Assembly: GCF_003217235.1 (NCBI RefSeq)
Contig: NZ_QJTF01000025.1
Coordinates: 1 to 52,345 of the forward strand
Direction of reading: 5' to 3'
DNA from: Paramesorhizobium leguminum
Lineage (GTDB): Bacteria; Pseudomonadota; Alphaproteobacteria; Rhizobiales; Rhizobiaceae
DNA: 52,345 nucleotides
Shown here piece by piece: positions 9,152-18,539 of the stretch. The notes under the pieces were generated by a model. The model searched no databases, had not been told where the DNA came from, and saw only the letters and a list, made by a program, of their open reading frames with translations. Positions within the stretch are counted from its first letter, which is position 1. The number at the start of each line of letters is the position of its first letter. Made by a program: the position numbers and the translations under genes.

Positions 9152-9610
9152 TTATCCGTCCATCTGCTTGGTCATCTGGGTGCAATTCCTTGCGATGCCA
9201 GTGAGTTCGTCCGGATCCCAGCCCGCACGTTTCCAGCCCATCTTTTCATAATACCCGACCGCCTCCGGAGCGGCGTTGACATGCAGGCTCTTTACCCCTC
9301 GCCGCTTCGCCTCGGTCGCCACCAAGGCATCCAGCTGCCGTCCATGGCCTTTCCCCTGTTCGTCTGCCGCGATAGCAACAAGCCGGACGATGGCTATCTC
9401 ACCGCGAAAATCGAGGCGGACGACACCGATGCGACGATCATCGAGGTGGAGCAGGTACGGCACATTGTCCGCTGCCCGGTCATCAGGATGATTTTCATCA
9501 TAGGCAACCGACTGGCGCCCCGGACGAAACAAAACGGTACGCCTGATTTCATGCAAGCGGCGCCAGTCTTCGGCGGACATGACGGGGCGGAGTTCGTAGA
9601 AATGATTCAT
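9152..9610 (-). CDS. GNAT-family N-acetyltransferase
   Basis: A 152-residue acetyl-CoA-dependent transferase. The acetyl-CoA binding loop is seen in AIAADEQGKGHGRQL (motif A), preceded by beta strand IGVVRLDF. Motif B is in LHVNAAPEAVGYYEKMGWKR. The ATG overlaps the stop codon of the upstream S9 peptidase gene (ATGA at 9607-9610), so its translation is probably coupled to the peptidase. The acceptor substrate cannot be told from sequence. Confidence 0.88.
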   Translation of the reverse strand: MNHFYELRPVMSAEDWRRLHEIRRTVLFRPGRQSVAYDENHPDDRAADNVPYLLHLDDRRIGVVRLDFRGEIAIVRLVAIAADEQGKGHGRQLDALVATEAKRRGVKSLHVNAAPEAVGYYEKMGWKRAGWDPDELTGIARNCTQMTKQMDG

Positions 9611-11544
9611 GCTTTCGTTTCCGAGAGCCCGTCGATCAATTCGCGGCCTGCCATGAACTGGACCGAAGAGCCGGTGAAGTCTTCCCCAACAGGCTCGCGT
9701 TGACCGCCTAAATGCGCGGCCAGGAATGCTTCGACCACTGCGAAGTACGAACGCCTGTTTTCGGCTCTCTCAACGCCATGGCCTTCGTCGGGATACAGGA
9801 TATAGGTGACGGGAATGCCGCGCTCCTGCATCGCCGCGGCGATCTGGTCCGACTCGGAGACCTTTACCCTGACATCATTGGCTCCTTGCGCGATGAGCAA
9901 GGGACGCACGATCCGGTCGATATGGTTCAAGGGGGAGCGCTCCTCGAGGAAGCGCCTCCCCTCCTCAGTGGTAAAGTCGCCCATACGGACCTTCCATTCA
10001 GACTGCCAGCTTCGCCAATAGTCTGGAATCGCGTTTATGAAGGTGACGAGATTGGATATGCCGACCAGATCGACGGCGCAGGCGAATTTCTCCGGCGTGA
10101 ATGTGAGACCGGCCAACGCGGCATAGCCGCCATAGCTGCCGCCCATGATCGCCACGCGGTTCGGGTCGGCGATGCCTTCGGAAATCGCCCAATCGACGGC
10201 GTCGATGAGATCGTCCTGCATCTTGCCGCCCCATTCCCGGTTGGCTGCGTTGACAAACACCTTGCCAAAGCCGGTCGAGCCGCGAAAATTGACGCTCAAT
10301 ACGCCATATCCGCGATTGGCCAACCATTGGTGTACGGGATTGAGGCCCCACAAATCCCTCGCCCAAGGGCCGCCGTGAACCAAAAGCACCATCGGTCCGG
10401 GCCCGGTTTTGCTTTCCGTCGGACGCGAAAGATAACAGAGGAGTTCGAGCCCATCACGCGCGCGCACGATGACGGGTTCCATCGGCACCAGGGGCACATT
10501 CTCAAGCCGCGATTGCGCCGAAAAGAGCCTTCCGGCCTGTTTGGTGGAGCGGTCATAGCAGAAATATTCGAGCGGACGGGTATCCTGCCGATGAGCGATA
10601 ATGATCTTGAGGCCGTCGTCGGAAATGTCGGTGAACACAAGCTCGCCGCGAAAGAGCTGCGCGAGGATATCGAAATCCTGCTGAAATTCCGGGTCCAGAA
10701 CTTTCCATTGGCTGCGATCGAAAGTGCTTGCCGCCGCGATGGGCCGCATCGTTACCGGGTCGAAAAGCATCCCGCCGATATCCGCCCGCGCGTCTTCAGC
10801 CAGGATGCGAATGGCTCCAGTCTTTATATCCTCGGCAACAGCGGCAGCTTTGTCGCGGCCACGGCTGTCCTTCCAGTAGAGGACCTCTCCGTCGTGGCTA
10901 TATTCGATCGGCCATGTCGTCAGGCTGTCCTCGACCGGGATGCGGCTGACCACTCTCGACCACGCGCCGCTTTCATCGCGGCTGAGATGTTCTATCCCGC
11001 CATCAGCGGTATATCTGTCCGCCCGGCGCACTTGGAAATGCTGGTCGGTGAAGAACCCGACGAAACCGTCGTTCTTCTCCACCAAGGAGGCTTTTCCGGT
11101 CGCCACGTCGATGCGGTAGATATCGAAATAGCGCTTGTCGCGCTCGTTATGTGCAATCAGGGCCTCGCCCGGAAAATGCCGCGACGTCTGCTGAACATGA
11201 GCTTGCACGCCATCTGTCGGCGTGAGCGCCCTGGCTTCCCCTGTCTCGATATCGACGCTCCAGATGCACCAGTTCTCATCGCCGGCATTGTCGCGGATAA
11301 TCAGAATGTGGCGGTTGTCATACGCCCATACGAGCGCCGGCCCGATGTTCCGCTCGCGATAATTGGTAAGCGGCCGGGCATTTTCCGGGTCATCTACAGG
11401 AGCAAGCCAGAGATTGAGAACACCATTTATCGGCGCCTGAAAGGCGATCCGCCTGCCGTCAGGACTTATACGCACCAACTGTTTTTCAGGCGGATCGAAG
11501 AAAAGTCGCCGCGGAACGAGCGTTCCCTGCGCGTATCGATTCAT
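9607..11544 (-). CDS. S9-family serine peptidase (prolyl oligopeptidase / acylaminoacyl peptidase type)
   Basis: A 645-residue protein with an N-terminal beta-propeller (about residues 20-360, repeated WS/D strands such as RRIAFQAPINGVLNLWLAP) and a C-terminal alpha/beta hydrolase. The nucleophile is Ser470 in MGGSYGGYAA. The likely acid is the Asp in AQGANDVRVK and the likely base the His in PDEGHGVERA. The oxyanion region is VLLVHGGPWARD. Enzymes of this type cleave short peptides or acylated N-termini in the cytoplasm; there is no signal peptide. The start has a good SD (GGGAGGAATACG before ATG). It overlaps the acetyltransferase gene by 4 nt. A functional link between an acylpeptide hydrolase and an acetyltransferase is tempting but only inferred. 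Confidence 0.92.
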   Translation of the reverse strand: MNRYAQGTLVPRRLFFDPPEKQLVRISPDGRRIAFQAPINGVLNLWLAPVDDPENARPLTNYRERNIGPALVWAYDNRHILIIRDNAGDENWCIWSVDIETGEARALTPTDGVQAHVQQTSRHFPGEALIAHNERDKRYFDIYRIDVATGKASLVEKNDGFVGFFTDQHFQVRRADRYTADGGIEHLSRDESGAWSRVVSRIPVEDSLTTWPIEYSHDGEVLYWKDSRGRDKAAAVAEDIKTGAIRILAEDARADIGGMLFDPVTMRPIAAASTFDRSQWKVLDPEFQQDFDILAQLFRGELVFTDISDDGLKIIIAHRQDTRPLEYFCYDRSTKQAGRLFSAQSRLENVPLVPMEPVIVRARDGLELLCYLSRPTESKTGPGPMVLLVHGGPWARDLWGLNPVHQWLANRGYGVLSVNFRGSTGFGKVFVNAANREWGGKMQDDLIDAVDWAISEGIADPNRVAIMGGSYGGYAALAGLTFTPEKFACAVDLVGISNLVTFINAIPDYWRSWQSEWKVRMGDFTTEEGRRFLEERSPLNHIDRIVRPLLIAQGANDVRVKVSESDQIAAAMQERGIPVTYILYPDEGHGVERAENRRSYFAVVEAFLAAHLGGQREPVGEDFTGSSVQFMAGRELIDGLSETKA

Positions 11545-11653
11545 CGTATTCCTCCCTTGTCTTTGATAACAAGAACAACGGAGGATTGACGCTGCGTCAA
11601 ATTATTTCGAATGGACGCATAAAATCAATTAGTTATATGCGATTTCTCAACGC

Positions 11654-12475
11654 TCACGCCAGCCGCTTCACTGCCAGCATGAGATGTCCCGGCACCGGCT
11701 TTCCCTGTTCTGCGCGCACGACGATTTTAGCGCATTCGGTGCATTCCATGCCGTTTGCCTCAAGCATCCGGTGCACATAGGCTGCAGAATGAGCGAAGCG
11801 TTGGTGGGGGCCGACCATGAAGGGGCGGTCGCCCAAAACCTCGTTAGGCAGCGTCTCGCTTGAGAATGCGAATGTTCCGCCGGGAGCCAGATGCTTGCCG
11901 ACGCCCGCGAAAAAAGCGTCCAGTTCGCCCATATAGGGCAGCACGTCCGTTGCCACGATCAGGTCCCAGGCAGGGCCTTCGGTCTCTTGCAAAAACCGGA
12001 CGGCCTCCCCCACGAACAAGGCGTCGTAATCGCCTTTTTCGTGAGCGATTTCGATCATGTTCTCGGAGATGTCGACGCCGGTCTTGTGGTCGGCCACGTC
12101 GTCCAGAGCATCGGCCGAAAGTCCCGTGCCGCAACCAAGATCGAGCATCCGGGCGAAGTCTGCGTCTTCATCCCGCGTCAATAACATTTCGCGCAATTGC
12201 AGCGGCACGTCATAGCCCAGCTCATCGACGAGGATGGTATCGAACATTTCCGCGTGCTGGTCGAACAGCGTCGCCACATAGGCGTCCGGCGCCTTCTGCG
12301 GCACCGCGCCGCGACCGATGCTGGCGAGCCGCACCGCTGCCCCGCCATGATCGTCCGGATCGATCTTGAGGACTTCGGCATAAGCCAGCGCTGCGCCGTC
12401 GAGATCGCCTGCCTTCTCCAGCCCCAGCGCGCGATTGTAGGCTTCCGCCAGTGCTTCTTCGTCGAATTCACTCAT
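11654..12475 (-). CDS. TPR-containing SAM-dependent methyltransferase
   Basis: I start it at the ATG at 12475, giving 273 residues. AGGAAA lies upstream, and the open frame further 5' overlaps the previous gene. The N-terminal 50 residues form a TPR-like helix pair (YNRALGLEKAGDLDGAALAY...KIDPDD). A class I methyltransferase fold follows: SAM-binding motif I is MLDLGCGTGLSADAL, with KTGVDISENMIEIA as motif II and DLIVATDVLPYMGELDAFF as motif IV/V. This matches a group of alphaproteobacterial TPR-methyltransferases of unknown substrate. It lies 19 bp after the HI0933-type flavoprotein gene and is probably in the same transcript. Confidence 0.85.
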   Translation of the reverse strand: MSEFDEEALAEAYNRALGLEKAGDLDGAALAYAEVLKIDPDDHGGAAVRLASIGRGAVPQKAPDAYVATLFDQHAEMFDTILVDELGYDVPLQLREMLLTRDEDADFARMLDLGCGTGLSADALDDVADHKTGVDISENMIEIAHEKGDYDALFVGEAVRFLQETEGPAWDLIVATDVLPYMGELDAFFAGVGKHLAPGGTFAFSSETLPNEVLGDRPFMVGPHQRFAHSAAYVHRMLEANGMECTECAKIVVRAEQGKPVPGHLMLAVKRLA

Positions 12476-12494
12476 CACGATTGTTTCCTGCAAT

Positions 12495-13685
12495 TCAGGC
12501 CGCCTGCCCGGCGCTCCAGCCGGATGACCAGGCCCATTGGAAATTATAGCCGCCGAGCCAGCCCGTGACATCCACGACTTCGCCGATGAAGTAAAGTCCG
12601 GGCACCGCTTTTGCCTGCATCGTCCGGGAATCGAGCGCCTGCGTATCGACGCCTCCAAGCGTCACCTCCGCGGTGCGATAGCCTTCCGATCCCGCCGGCT
12701 TTATGCGCCAGTCATTGACGGCGGCGGCGATGTTTTGCAAACGCTTGTCTGAAAAATCAGCGAGGTTCCCTTCGGCTTTTTCCTGTTCGGCAATATGCTG
12801 CGCCAGGCGTTTCGGCAGATATAGGGCCAGCGCCGTCTGCACCGCCTGACGGCCATTTTGCGTCCGCGCGGTCTTCAATCGTTCGAAGATATCGGTTCCC
12901 GGCAACATCGAGACGGCGATTTCCTGCCCCTCGCGCCAATAGGACGATATTTGCAGGATCGCAGGACCGCTGAGGCCGCGATGCGTGAACAAGACCGCTT
13001 CGGCAAACCGCTTCTTGCCGCAGCCGACCACCGCATCGACGGCTATGCCCGACAGTTCCTTCAGCTTCTCCAGCGTTCTTGCCTCGAATGTCAGCGGCAC
13101 CAGCGCCGGGCGCGTTTCCACGAGTGGCAGGCCGAATTTCGCCGCGATCTCATAGCCGAGACCGGTTGCACTCATCTTGGGAATGGACTTGCCGCCAGTG
13201 GCCACCACCAGCGAGCGGCAGCGGATGGTGCCCGTCGACAGGGCAACAGAGAACTCCTCGCCCGCTCTTTCGACCTCTCCGATCTCAGTCGCAAGCTGCA
13301 AGGTGGCGCCGGCCTCGCGCATTTCCTTCACCAGCATGTCGATGATCTGGCGCGAGGAGCCGTCGCAGAACAGCTGCCCCAGCGTCTTCTCATGATAGGC
13401 AATGCCGTGGCGCTCCACTAAGCGGATGAAATCCCGTTGCGTATAGCGTCGCAAGGCCGAGATGCAGAAGCGTGGGTTGGCGGAAAGGAAGTTTTCCGGC
13501 GCGGCGTTGAGATTGGTGAAGTTGCAGCGCCCTCCTCCGGAGATGCGGATCTTCTCGCCCGGCGCCTTCGCATGGTCCACGACCAGCACGGATTTTCCGC
13601 GTTTTCCGGCCTCGATCGCGCACATCATGCCGGCCGCTCCGGCGCCCAGCACAACGACGTCGAATTCTTCAGTGCTGGCTTTCAA
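12495..13685 (-). CDS. FAD-dependent oxidoreductase, HI0933/YhiN family
   Basis: A 396-residue flavoprotein with an N-terminal Rossmann FAD-binding motif (VVLGAGAAGMMCAIEAG) and the family hallmark PGEKIRISGGGRCNFTN. A second dinucleotide motif is SLVVATGGKSIPKMSATG. The C-terminal FAD-closing motif is PGLYFIGEVVDVTGWLGGYN. The start appears to be TTG at 13685, preceded by AGGAAA. The first downstream in-frame Met lies inside the FAD-binding motif, so it cannot be the real start. The family function is poorly defined; members are annotated as NAD(P)/FAD-dependent oxidoreductases. Confidence 0.88.
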   Translation of the reverse strand: MKASTEEFDVVVLGAGAAGMMCAIEAGKRGKSVLVVDHAKAPGEKIRISGGGRCNFTNLNAAPENFLSANPRFCISALRRYTQRDFIRLVERHGIAYHEKTLGQLFCDGSSRQIIDMLVKEMREAGATLQLATEIGEVERAGEEFSVALSTGTIRCRSLVVATGGKSIPKMSATGLGYEIAAKFGLPLVETRPALVPLTFEARTLEKLKELSGIAVDAVVGCGKKRFAEAVLFTHRGLSGPAILQISSYWREGQEIAVSMLPGTDIFERLKTARTQNGRQAVQTALALYLPKRLAQHIAEQEKAEGNLADFSDKRLQNIAAAVNDWRIKPAGSEGYRTAEVTLGGVDTQALDSRTMQAKAVPGLYFIGEVVDVTGWLGGYNFQWAWSSGWSAGQAA

Positions 13686-13736
13686 AATGATTTCCTAATT
13701 TAGGATAGCGATGTATCGCATTGATATTGTTATAAT

Positions 13737-14732
13737 TTACACAGACGCCCTTGAGGCTGTTTCCCGCTTGAGCTTTCTGTCCGCATATCTGCGCGCCAGC
13801 ATGGCACAGGCTATGAGCTGGATCTGGTGGAACAGCATCAAGGGCAGAACGACGCTGCCCACGACCTGGCTGGGAAAAATCGCGTTCGCCATGGGCGCGC
13901 CGCTGGCAAGGCTTTTCTTCGAGCCGCAGAACATGATGGTGATGCGATCTTCCAGCTTAAAGCCCAGCCATTTGCTGCCAAAGGCGGTGATGAGCAGCAC
14001 CAGGGCCAGAAGCGCCATATCGACGCCGACCATCATGGCGAGGTCTTCCCAGGATACGCTGTGCCACAAGCCCGCGACCACCGCCTCGCTGAAGGCGAGA
14101 TAGACGACCATGAGGATCGATCCCCGGTCTACCACCCCAAGCGCCTTGTTATGGCGGCGCATGAAATCGCCGATCAGCGGCTGCAGCAACTGGCCCAGCA
14201 GGAATGGCGCCAGCAATTGCAGGAGAATTCCTTCCAGCGCATGAAGCGATATGCCATGGCTGCCCTGCACGGTGAAGAGAAGACCGACCAACAGAGGCGT
14301 CAGAAACATGCCCAGCAGGTTCGATGCGGAAGCCGATACGACCGCGGCGGAGACATTCCCCCCGGCAATCGCCGTGAATGCGATGGAGGATTGCACGGTC
14401 GAGGGCAGGACGCAGAGGAACAAGATGCCGGTATAAAAGGCGGATTCTCTAAGCCCCGGCACCAGCCATCCCGCCGCCAGTCCCAAAATCGGGAAAAGCA
14501 CAAAGGTTGCGGCGAGCACGACGAGATGCAGCCGCCAGTGCACCAGCCCCGCCATCACCGCCGCGCGCGACAGCCGCGCGCCATGCAGGAAGAAAAGGAG
14601 CCCGACCGCGATCTTCGTCGCGATGGCGAACCATTCGGCAAATTCCCCCCTCACCGGCAGGAAGGATGCCGTGATAATTGCCGCGATAAGCATCAGGATG
14701 AATTTGTCGGGGAGGAAACGCATGGGAGTCAT
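13737..14732 (-). CDS. bile acid:sodium symporter-like membrane transporter (YfeH type)
   Basis: A 331-residue membrane protein with about nine or ten hydrophobic segments, of the SBF-like superfamily. Recognisable parts are VGLLFFLHGARLSRAAVMAG, the discontinuous-helix region LPSTVQSSIAFTAIAGGNVSAA, and CGSKKSLASGAPMANAIF near the end. By family it is an inner-membrane Na+-coupled organic-anion transporter; its substrate is unknown. There are two plausible ATGs, 14732 and 14723. The latter has better spacing from AGGT. It stands alone between the flavoprotein gene and a large inverted repeat. Confidence 0.85.
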   Translation of the reverse strand: MTPMRFLPDKFILMLIAAIITASFLPVRGEFAEWFAIATKIAVGLLFFLHGARLSRAAVMAGLVHWRLHLVVLAATFVLFPILGLAAGWLVPGLRESAFYTGILFLCVLPSTVQSSIAFTAIAGGNVSAAVVSASASNLLGMFLTPLLVGLLFTVQGSHGISLHALEGILLQLLAPFLLGQLLQPLIGDFMRRHNKALGVVDRGSILMVVYLAFSEAVVAGLWHSVSWEDLAMMVGVDMALLALVLLITAFGSKWLGFKLEDRITIMFCGSKKSLASGAPMANAIFPSQVVGSVVLPLMLFHQIQLIACAMLARRYADRKLKRETASRASV

Positions 14733-14770
14733 TACCTGAGCATTTCGATTTGAAATGCTGGCGGGACAGT

Positions 14771-14929
14771 ACCCCCCTCTGTCCTGCCGGACATCTCCCC
14801 CTCAAGGGGGGAGATTGGCTGACACGACGCTCGGCCCTCATCCTGCGACGTCGGCGATTGGTGCCGCAGGTCTATGAAGGCGTAATCTCCCCCCTTGAGG
14901 GGGAGATGCCCGGCAGGGCAGAGGGGGGT
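14771..14929. repeat. large inverted repeat, 46-bp arms
   Basis: Arms 14771-14816 and 14884-14929 are reverse complements at 44 of 46 positions, separated by 67 bp. Each arm contains an inner palindrome (CTCCCCCTCAAGGGGGGAG type). It fills most of the gap between the symporter gene and galE. The open frames crossing it on both strands are repeat by-products. Confidence 0.85.
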
Positions 14930-14956
14930 GAGCAACGCCTCCATCAAGCAATATCC

Positions 14957-15964
14957 TTATTCATACCCATTCGGGTTCTTGGCCTGCCAGTTCCACATGT
15001 CCTGGCACATCTCGCGCAGGCCTTTGGTTGCCGACCAGCCAAGAAAATCCTTCGCATGAGCAGGGTCGGAATAGCAAATGGCGACATCGCCCGCACGGCG
15101 CGGCGCGATTTCATAGGCGATCTGGCGGTTCGAGACATGCTCGAACGCCTTGATCACGTCTATCACGCTATAGCCCTGCCCTGTTCCGAGATTTACGGCG
15201 AAGCATTGCGGCTCATCGAGCTTTTCCAGCGCCTTCAGATGTCCGCGCGCCAGATCGACCACATGGATATAGTCGCGAATGCCGGTACCGTCGGGCGTCG
15301 GATAATCATTGCCCCAAACCTTGAGCTTTTCGCGCCGCCCTCCGGCGACCTGCGCAATGATCGGCATCAGATTGTTGGGAATGCCTTTCGGGTCCTCGCC
15401 GATCAAGCCGCTCTCATGCGCGCCGACAGGATTGAAATAGCGCAATATGCCGATATGCCAGGAAGGATCGCTCTGGTGAAAATCGCGCAGCATTTCCTCG
15501 ATCACCAGCTTGGTGCGACCATAAGGGTTCGTCGCCGATAGCGGGTGCTTCTCTTCGAGCGGCAGCTTTTGCGGTTCGCCATAGACAGTGGCGGAGGAGC
15601 TGAAAACGAGCTTGCGCACATTGGCAGCCTGCATGGCCTGCAAAAGGCGCAGCGTGCCGACGACGTTGTAATCGTAATAATGCAGCGGCTTTTCGCTCGA
15701 TTCCCCCACCGCCTTCAACCCGGCGAAATGGATGACCGCGGTGCAGCCGTGGCGGCGCAGAACGTCTTCGAGAAAAGCCTGATCGCGGATATCGCCGGTC
15801 TCGCTTGCGGGCGCTCTGCCCGTGATCTTTGCGATACGGTTCATGGCTTCCGGGTGGCTGTTGTCGAAATTGTCGACCACCACCACATCATGCCCCGCCT
15901 GCAAAAGCTCGACGCAAGTATGGGAACCGATATAGCCGGCGCCGCCGGTCACGAGGATGGTCAT
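14957..15964 (-). CDS. galE: UDP-glucose 4-epimerase
   Basis: A 335-residue extended short-chain dehydrogenase that interconverts UDP-glucose and UDP-galactose for polysaccharide and LPS synthesis in the cytoplasm. The NAD-binding motif VTGGAGYIGSH is at residues 5-15. The catalytic Ser is in FSSSATVYG (122-124), and the Tyr148/Lys152 pair is in NPYGRTK. Length and motifs match bacterial GalE closely. It is transcribed divergently from mazG. Galactose-pathway partners are absent nearby, so supply of sugar nucleotides to surface glycans is the likelier role. Confidence 0.95.
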   Translation of the reverse strand: MTILVTGGAGYIGSHTCVELLQAGHDVVVVDNFDNSHPEAMNRIAKITGRAPASETGDIRDQAFLEDVLRRHGCTAVIHFAGLKAVGESSEKPLHYYDYNVVGTLRLLQAMQAANVRKLVFSSSATVYGEPQKLPLEEKHPLSATNPYGRTKLVIEEMLRDFHQSDPSWHIGILRYFNPVGAHESGLIGEDPKGIPNNLMPIIAQVAGGRREKLKVWGNDYPTPDGTGIRDYIHVVDLARGHLKALEKLDEPQCFAVNLGTGQGYSVIDVIKAFEHVSNRQIAYEIAPRRAGDVAICYSDPAHAKDFLGWSATKGLREMCQDMWNWQAKNPNGYE

Positions 15965-16052
15965 TTGCGTTGAGCCTCATCGATGATAATCAGCATCTAT
16001 CCGATCGGATAAGCAAATTGTCCCCTGCCCGCAAGCCCCGTGGATTTCCCGC

Positions 16053-16877
16053 ATGAAACCTTCGCGCAATATTGAACGCCTGATCGAGATCATGACCGCG
16101 CTGCGTACGCCGGTCACAGGCTGCCCGTGGGATCTGGAACAGGATTTCCGCACCATCGCGCCCTATACTCTGGAAGAGGCTTTCGAGGTGATCGACGCGA
16201 TAGAGCGCGGCGATCTGGACGATCTGAGGGAAGAGCTGGGCGATCTTCTGCTGCAGGTCGTTTTTCACGCCCGCATGGCGGAGGAACAGGGCGCTTTCGA
16301 TTTCGGCGATGTGGTCGATGCCATCACAACCAAGATGATCCGCCGCCATCCGCATGTCTTCGGCGACGAGGATGCCCGCGAGGCAGGCATGGCGAAAGGC
16401 GCCTGGAATCGCATCAAGGACGAGGAAAAGGCCGAGCGCGCGAAACGACGGACGGAACTGGGGCTTGAAGGCGGCGACAAGGACGGCTTCCTCGATGACG
16501 TGCCGCAGGCCCTCCCCGCCCTGATGCGCGCGCTGAAATTGCAACAGAAAGCGGCAAAAGTCGGCTTCGACTGGAGTGAGGCCGAACCGATCCTCGACAA
16601 GATCGCCGAGGAAACGGAAGAGTTGCGCGAAGCCCTGCAAAGCGGAATAAAAGCTGACATCACAGAAGAATATGGCGACCTGCTGTTCGCCCTCGTCAAT
16701 CTCGGCCGGCATCTCGACATCGAGCCGGAGAGCGCGTTACGCGCGACGAACGAGAAGTTTCGTTCGCGGTTTCACTTCATCGAGAATTCGCTGAACGAAC
16801 AAAAACGCTCGCTCAATGAGGCTTCGCTGGAAGAAATGGAAGCGCTTTGGCAAAAGGCGAAAAAGCTAAGAAAGTAG
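16053..16877 (+). CDS. mazG: nucleoside triphosphate pyrophosphohydrolase MazG
   Basis: A 274-residue protein with two MazG/all-alpha NTP pyrophosphatase domains. Domain one shows the helix CPWDLEQDF and the metal-binding EEAFEVIDAIE...LREELGDLLLQVVFH. Domain two repeats the pattern in EETEELREALQ...EEYGDLLFALVNLGRHL. It hydrolyses NTPs and dNTPs to NMPs and limits misincorporation or (p)ppGpp signalling in E. coli. It is convergent with hflX, with only 5 bp between the stop codons. This hfq-hflX-mazG neighbourhood is conserved in alphaproteobacteria, although mazG here is on the opposite strand. Confidence 0.95.
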   Translation: MKPSRNIERLIEIMTALRTPVTGCPWDLEQDFRTIAPYTLEEAFEVIDAIERGDLDDLREELGDLLLQVVFHARMAEEQGAFDFGDVVDAITTKMIRRHPHVFGDEDAREAGMAKGAWNRIKDEEKAERAKRRTELGLEGGDKDGFLDDVPQALPALMRALKLQQKAAKVGFDWSEAEPILDKIAEETEELREALQSGIKADITEEYGDLLFALVNLGRHLDIEPESALRATNEKFRSRFHFIENSLNEQKRSLNEASLEEMEALWQKAKKLRK

Positions 16878-16882
16878 CCGGG

Positions 16883-18277
16883 CTATTTCGACCCTTGCAT
16901 CCGCTCCTGCAAATTTTTCCGCGCCGTGGCGGTCATATCCGCCTCTATCCGCAATGAGCCGTCTTCCAGGTCTTCCCGGCGGATGTTGCTGGCATGCTGG
17001 TAAATCCAGTCGAGCATATGCAGTTCGCCGGGCGACAGATCGAGTGCGATATGTTCCAGATTACCGGAAATACGGCCCTCGATCACCGACAGGAGATGAT
17101 CGACGCCCTCCCCCGTCACGGCTGAAATAGCGATAGGCCGCGCATCCTCGACCGCGGCCGCGCTCAGGCGCAACGCTGCCTCGCGGCCCGCTTCGTCGAG
17201 CAGGTCGATCTTGTTCCACACTTCCAATATGCGCCTGGTATCGCCGCGCTCTATGCCGAGGCTCGCAAGGATGCTCTCGACATCCTCGGACTGCGCCGCA
17301 TTGTCGGGGTCGGAAATATCGCGCACATGCAGGATCAAATCCGCTTCCACCACCTCTTCCAGCGTCGCCCGGAACGCGGCCACCAGATGGGTAGGCAGGT
17401 TCGAGATGAAGCCGACCGTATCGGAAAGGATGATCGTCTGGCCATGCGGCAGGCGGATGCGCCGCAACGTCGGGTCGAGCGTGGCGAAGAGCATGTCCTC
17501 TGCCAGCACTTCCGCACCGGTCAGGCGGTTGAACAGCGTCGACTTGCCGGCATTGGTATAGCCGACGAGCGCAATGATCGGGTGCGGCACCTTCTTGCGC
17601 TTTTGGCGATGCAGCGTACGGGTGCGCACCACCGTTTCCAGCTCGCGACGGATGCGCAGGATCTTTTCCTGCAACATGCGCCGGTCGGCCTCGATCTGCG
17701 TTTCACCCGGACCGCCGAGAAACCCGCCGCCGCCGCGCTGGCGCTCAAGGTGGGTCCAGCTCCTGACGAGACGTCCCTTCTGGTAGTTCAGATGCGCCAG
17801 CTCGACCTGCAGCGCGCCTTCCTTCGTCTGAGCCCGGCGTCCGAAGATTTCCAGAATCAACCCGGTCCGGTCAATGACCTTCGCATGCCATTCCTTTTCG
17901 AGGTTGCGCTGCTGCACCGGCGTCAGTGCATGATCAACGATGACGAGCTCCGCCTCTTTTTCCTTGAGGATTTCGGCGATCGCCTCGACTTTACCGGAAC
18001 CTAAAAGCGTTGCCGGGCGCGGATTGCCGACGATAACGATATCGGAATGGACGAGATCGAGGTCGATGGCCCGCGCCAGCCCTTCCGCTTCTTCCAGGCG
18101 CGCCTCGTTGCTGCGCCGAAATTGCGGGCGGTGAGCGTCGTCGCCCTGCCCGGCATCCTGAAAGCGCTCCGGCAGGACCGGAACGATGACAATGGCGCGC
18201 GTGGAGGTTTTTCCGGAAACATCAAATCCGAAATCCGCATCGCCCCCCTGTGGCGTGCGCCCTTTTGATTTACTCAA
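16883..18277 (-). CDS. hflX: ribosome-associated GTPase HflX
   Basis: A 464-residue P-loop GTPase that binds the ribosome and helps rescue stalled or stressed ribosomes. The N-terminal HflX domain includes RRAQTKEGALQVELAHLNY and the Gly-rich GGGGFLGGPGETQIE. The G1 motif is GYTNAGKSTLF, G3 is LSDTVGFISNLP, and G4 is VWNKIDLL. The start is TTG at 18277, with AAGGA upstream. It lies 22 bp after hfq and is almost certainly co-transcribed with it, as in many proteobacteria. Confidence 0.95.
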   Translation of the reverse strand: MSKSKGRTPQGGDADFGFDVSGKTSTRAIVIVPVLPERFQDAGQGDDAHRPQFRRSNEARLEEAEGLARAIDLDLVHSDIVIVGNPRPATLLGSGKVEAIAEILKEKEAELVIVDHALTPVQQRNLEKEWHAKVIDRTGLILEIFGRRAQTKEGALQVELAHLNYQKGRLVRSWTHLERQRGGGGFLGGPGETQIEADRRMLQEKILRIRRELETVVRTRTLHRQKRKKVPHPIIALVGYTNAGKSTLFNRLTGAEVLAEDMLFATLDPTLRRIRLPHGQTIILSDTVGFISNLPTHLVAAFRATLEEVVEADLILHVRDISDPDNAAQSEDVESILASLGIERGDTRRILEVWNKIDLLDEAGREAALRLSAAAVEDARPIAISAVTGEGVDHLLSVIEGRISGNLEHIALDLSPGELHMLDWIYQHASNIRREDLEDGSLRIEADMTATARKNLQERMQGSK

Positions 18278-18299
18278 TGGTTAATCCTTGTGAGGGCAA

Positions 18300-18539
18300 T
18301 TACTGCCCTTCTTCGCCTTCGAACATCTGCACAGGCTGGCTTGGCATGATGGTCGAGATCGCATGCTTATAGACCAACTGCGAGTGACCGTCACGCCGCA
18401 AAAGCACGCAGAAATTATCGAACGAGGTGACGATTCCCGTCAGCTTGACGCCGTTGATGAGAAAGATCGTCAACGAAATCTTCTGCTTCCGAACGGAATT
18501 GAGAAAGAGATCCTGAAGATTTTGCGATCGCTCAGCCAT
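18300..18539 (-). CDS. hfq: RNA chaperone Hfq
   Basis: A 79-residue Sm-like protein that pairs small RNAs with mRNAs as a hexamer. The N-terminal [15 protein letters not shown] helix, Sm1 ([23 protein letters not shown]) and Sm2 with the YKHAISTI motif are all present. The short acidic tail is typical of alphaproteobacterial Hfq. SD AAGGAT lies upstream of the ATG. The 248-bp gap to ntrX likely holds an hfq promoter. The trkA gene often found between ntrX and hfq in related genomes is absent here. Confidence 0.97.

Noticed and set aside
9712-11589. 625-codon open frame on the plus strand
   Set aside because: It is antisense to the S9 peptidase gene, whose catalytic motifs and SD are clear. 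Long antisense frames are expected in high-GC DNA.
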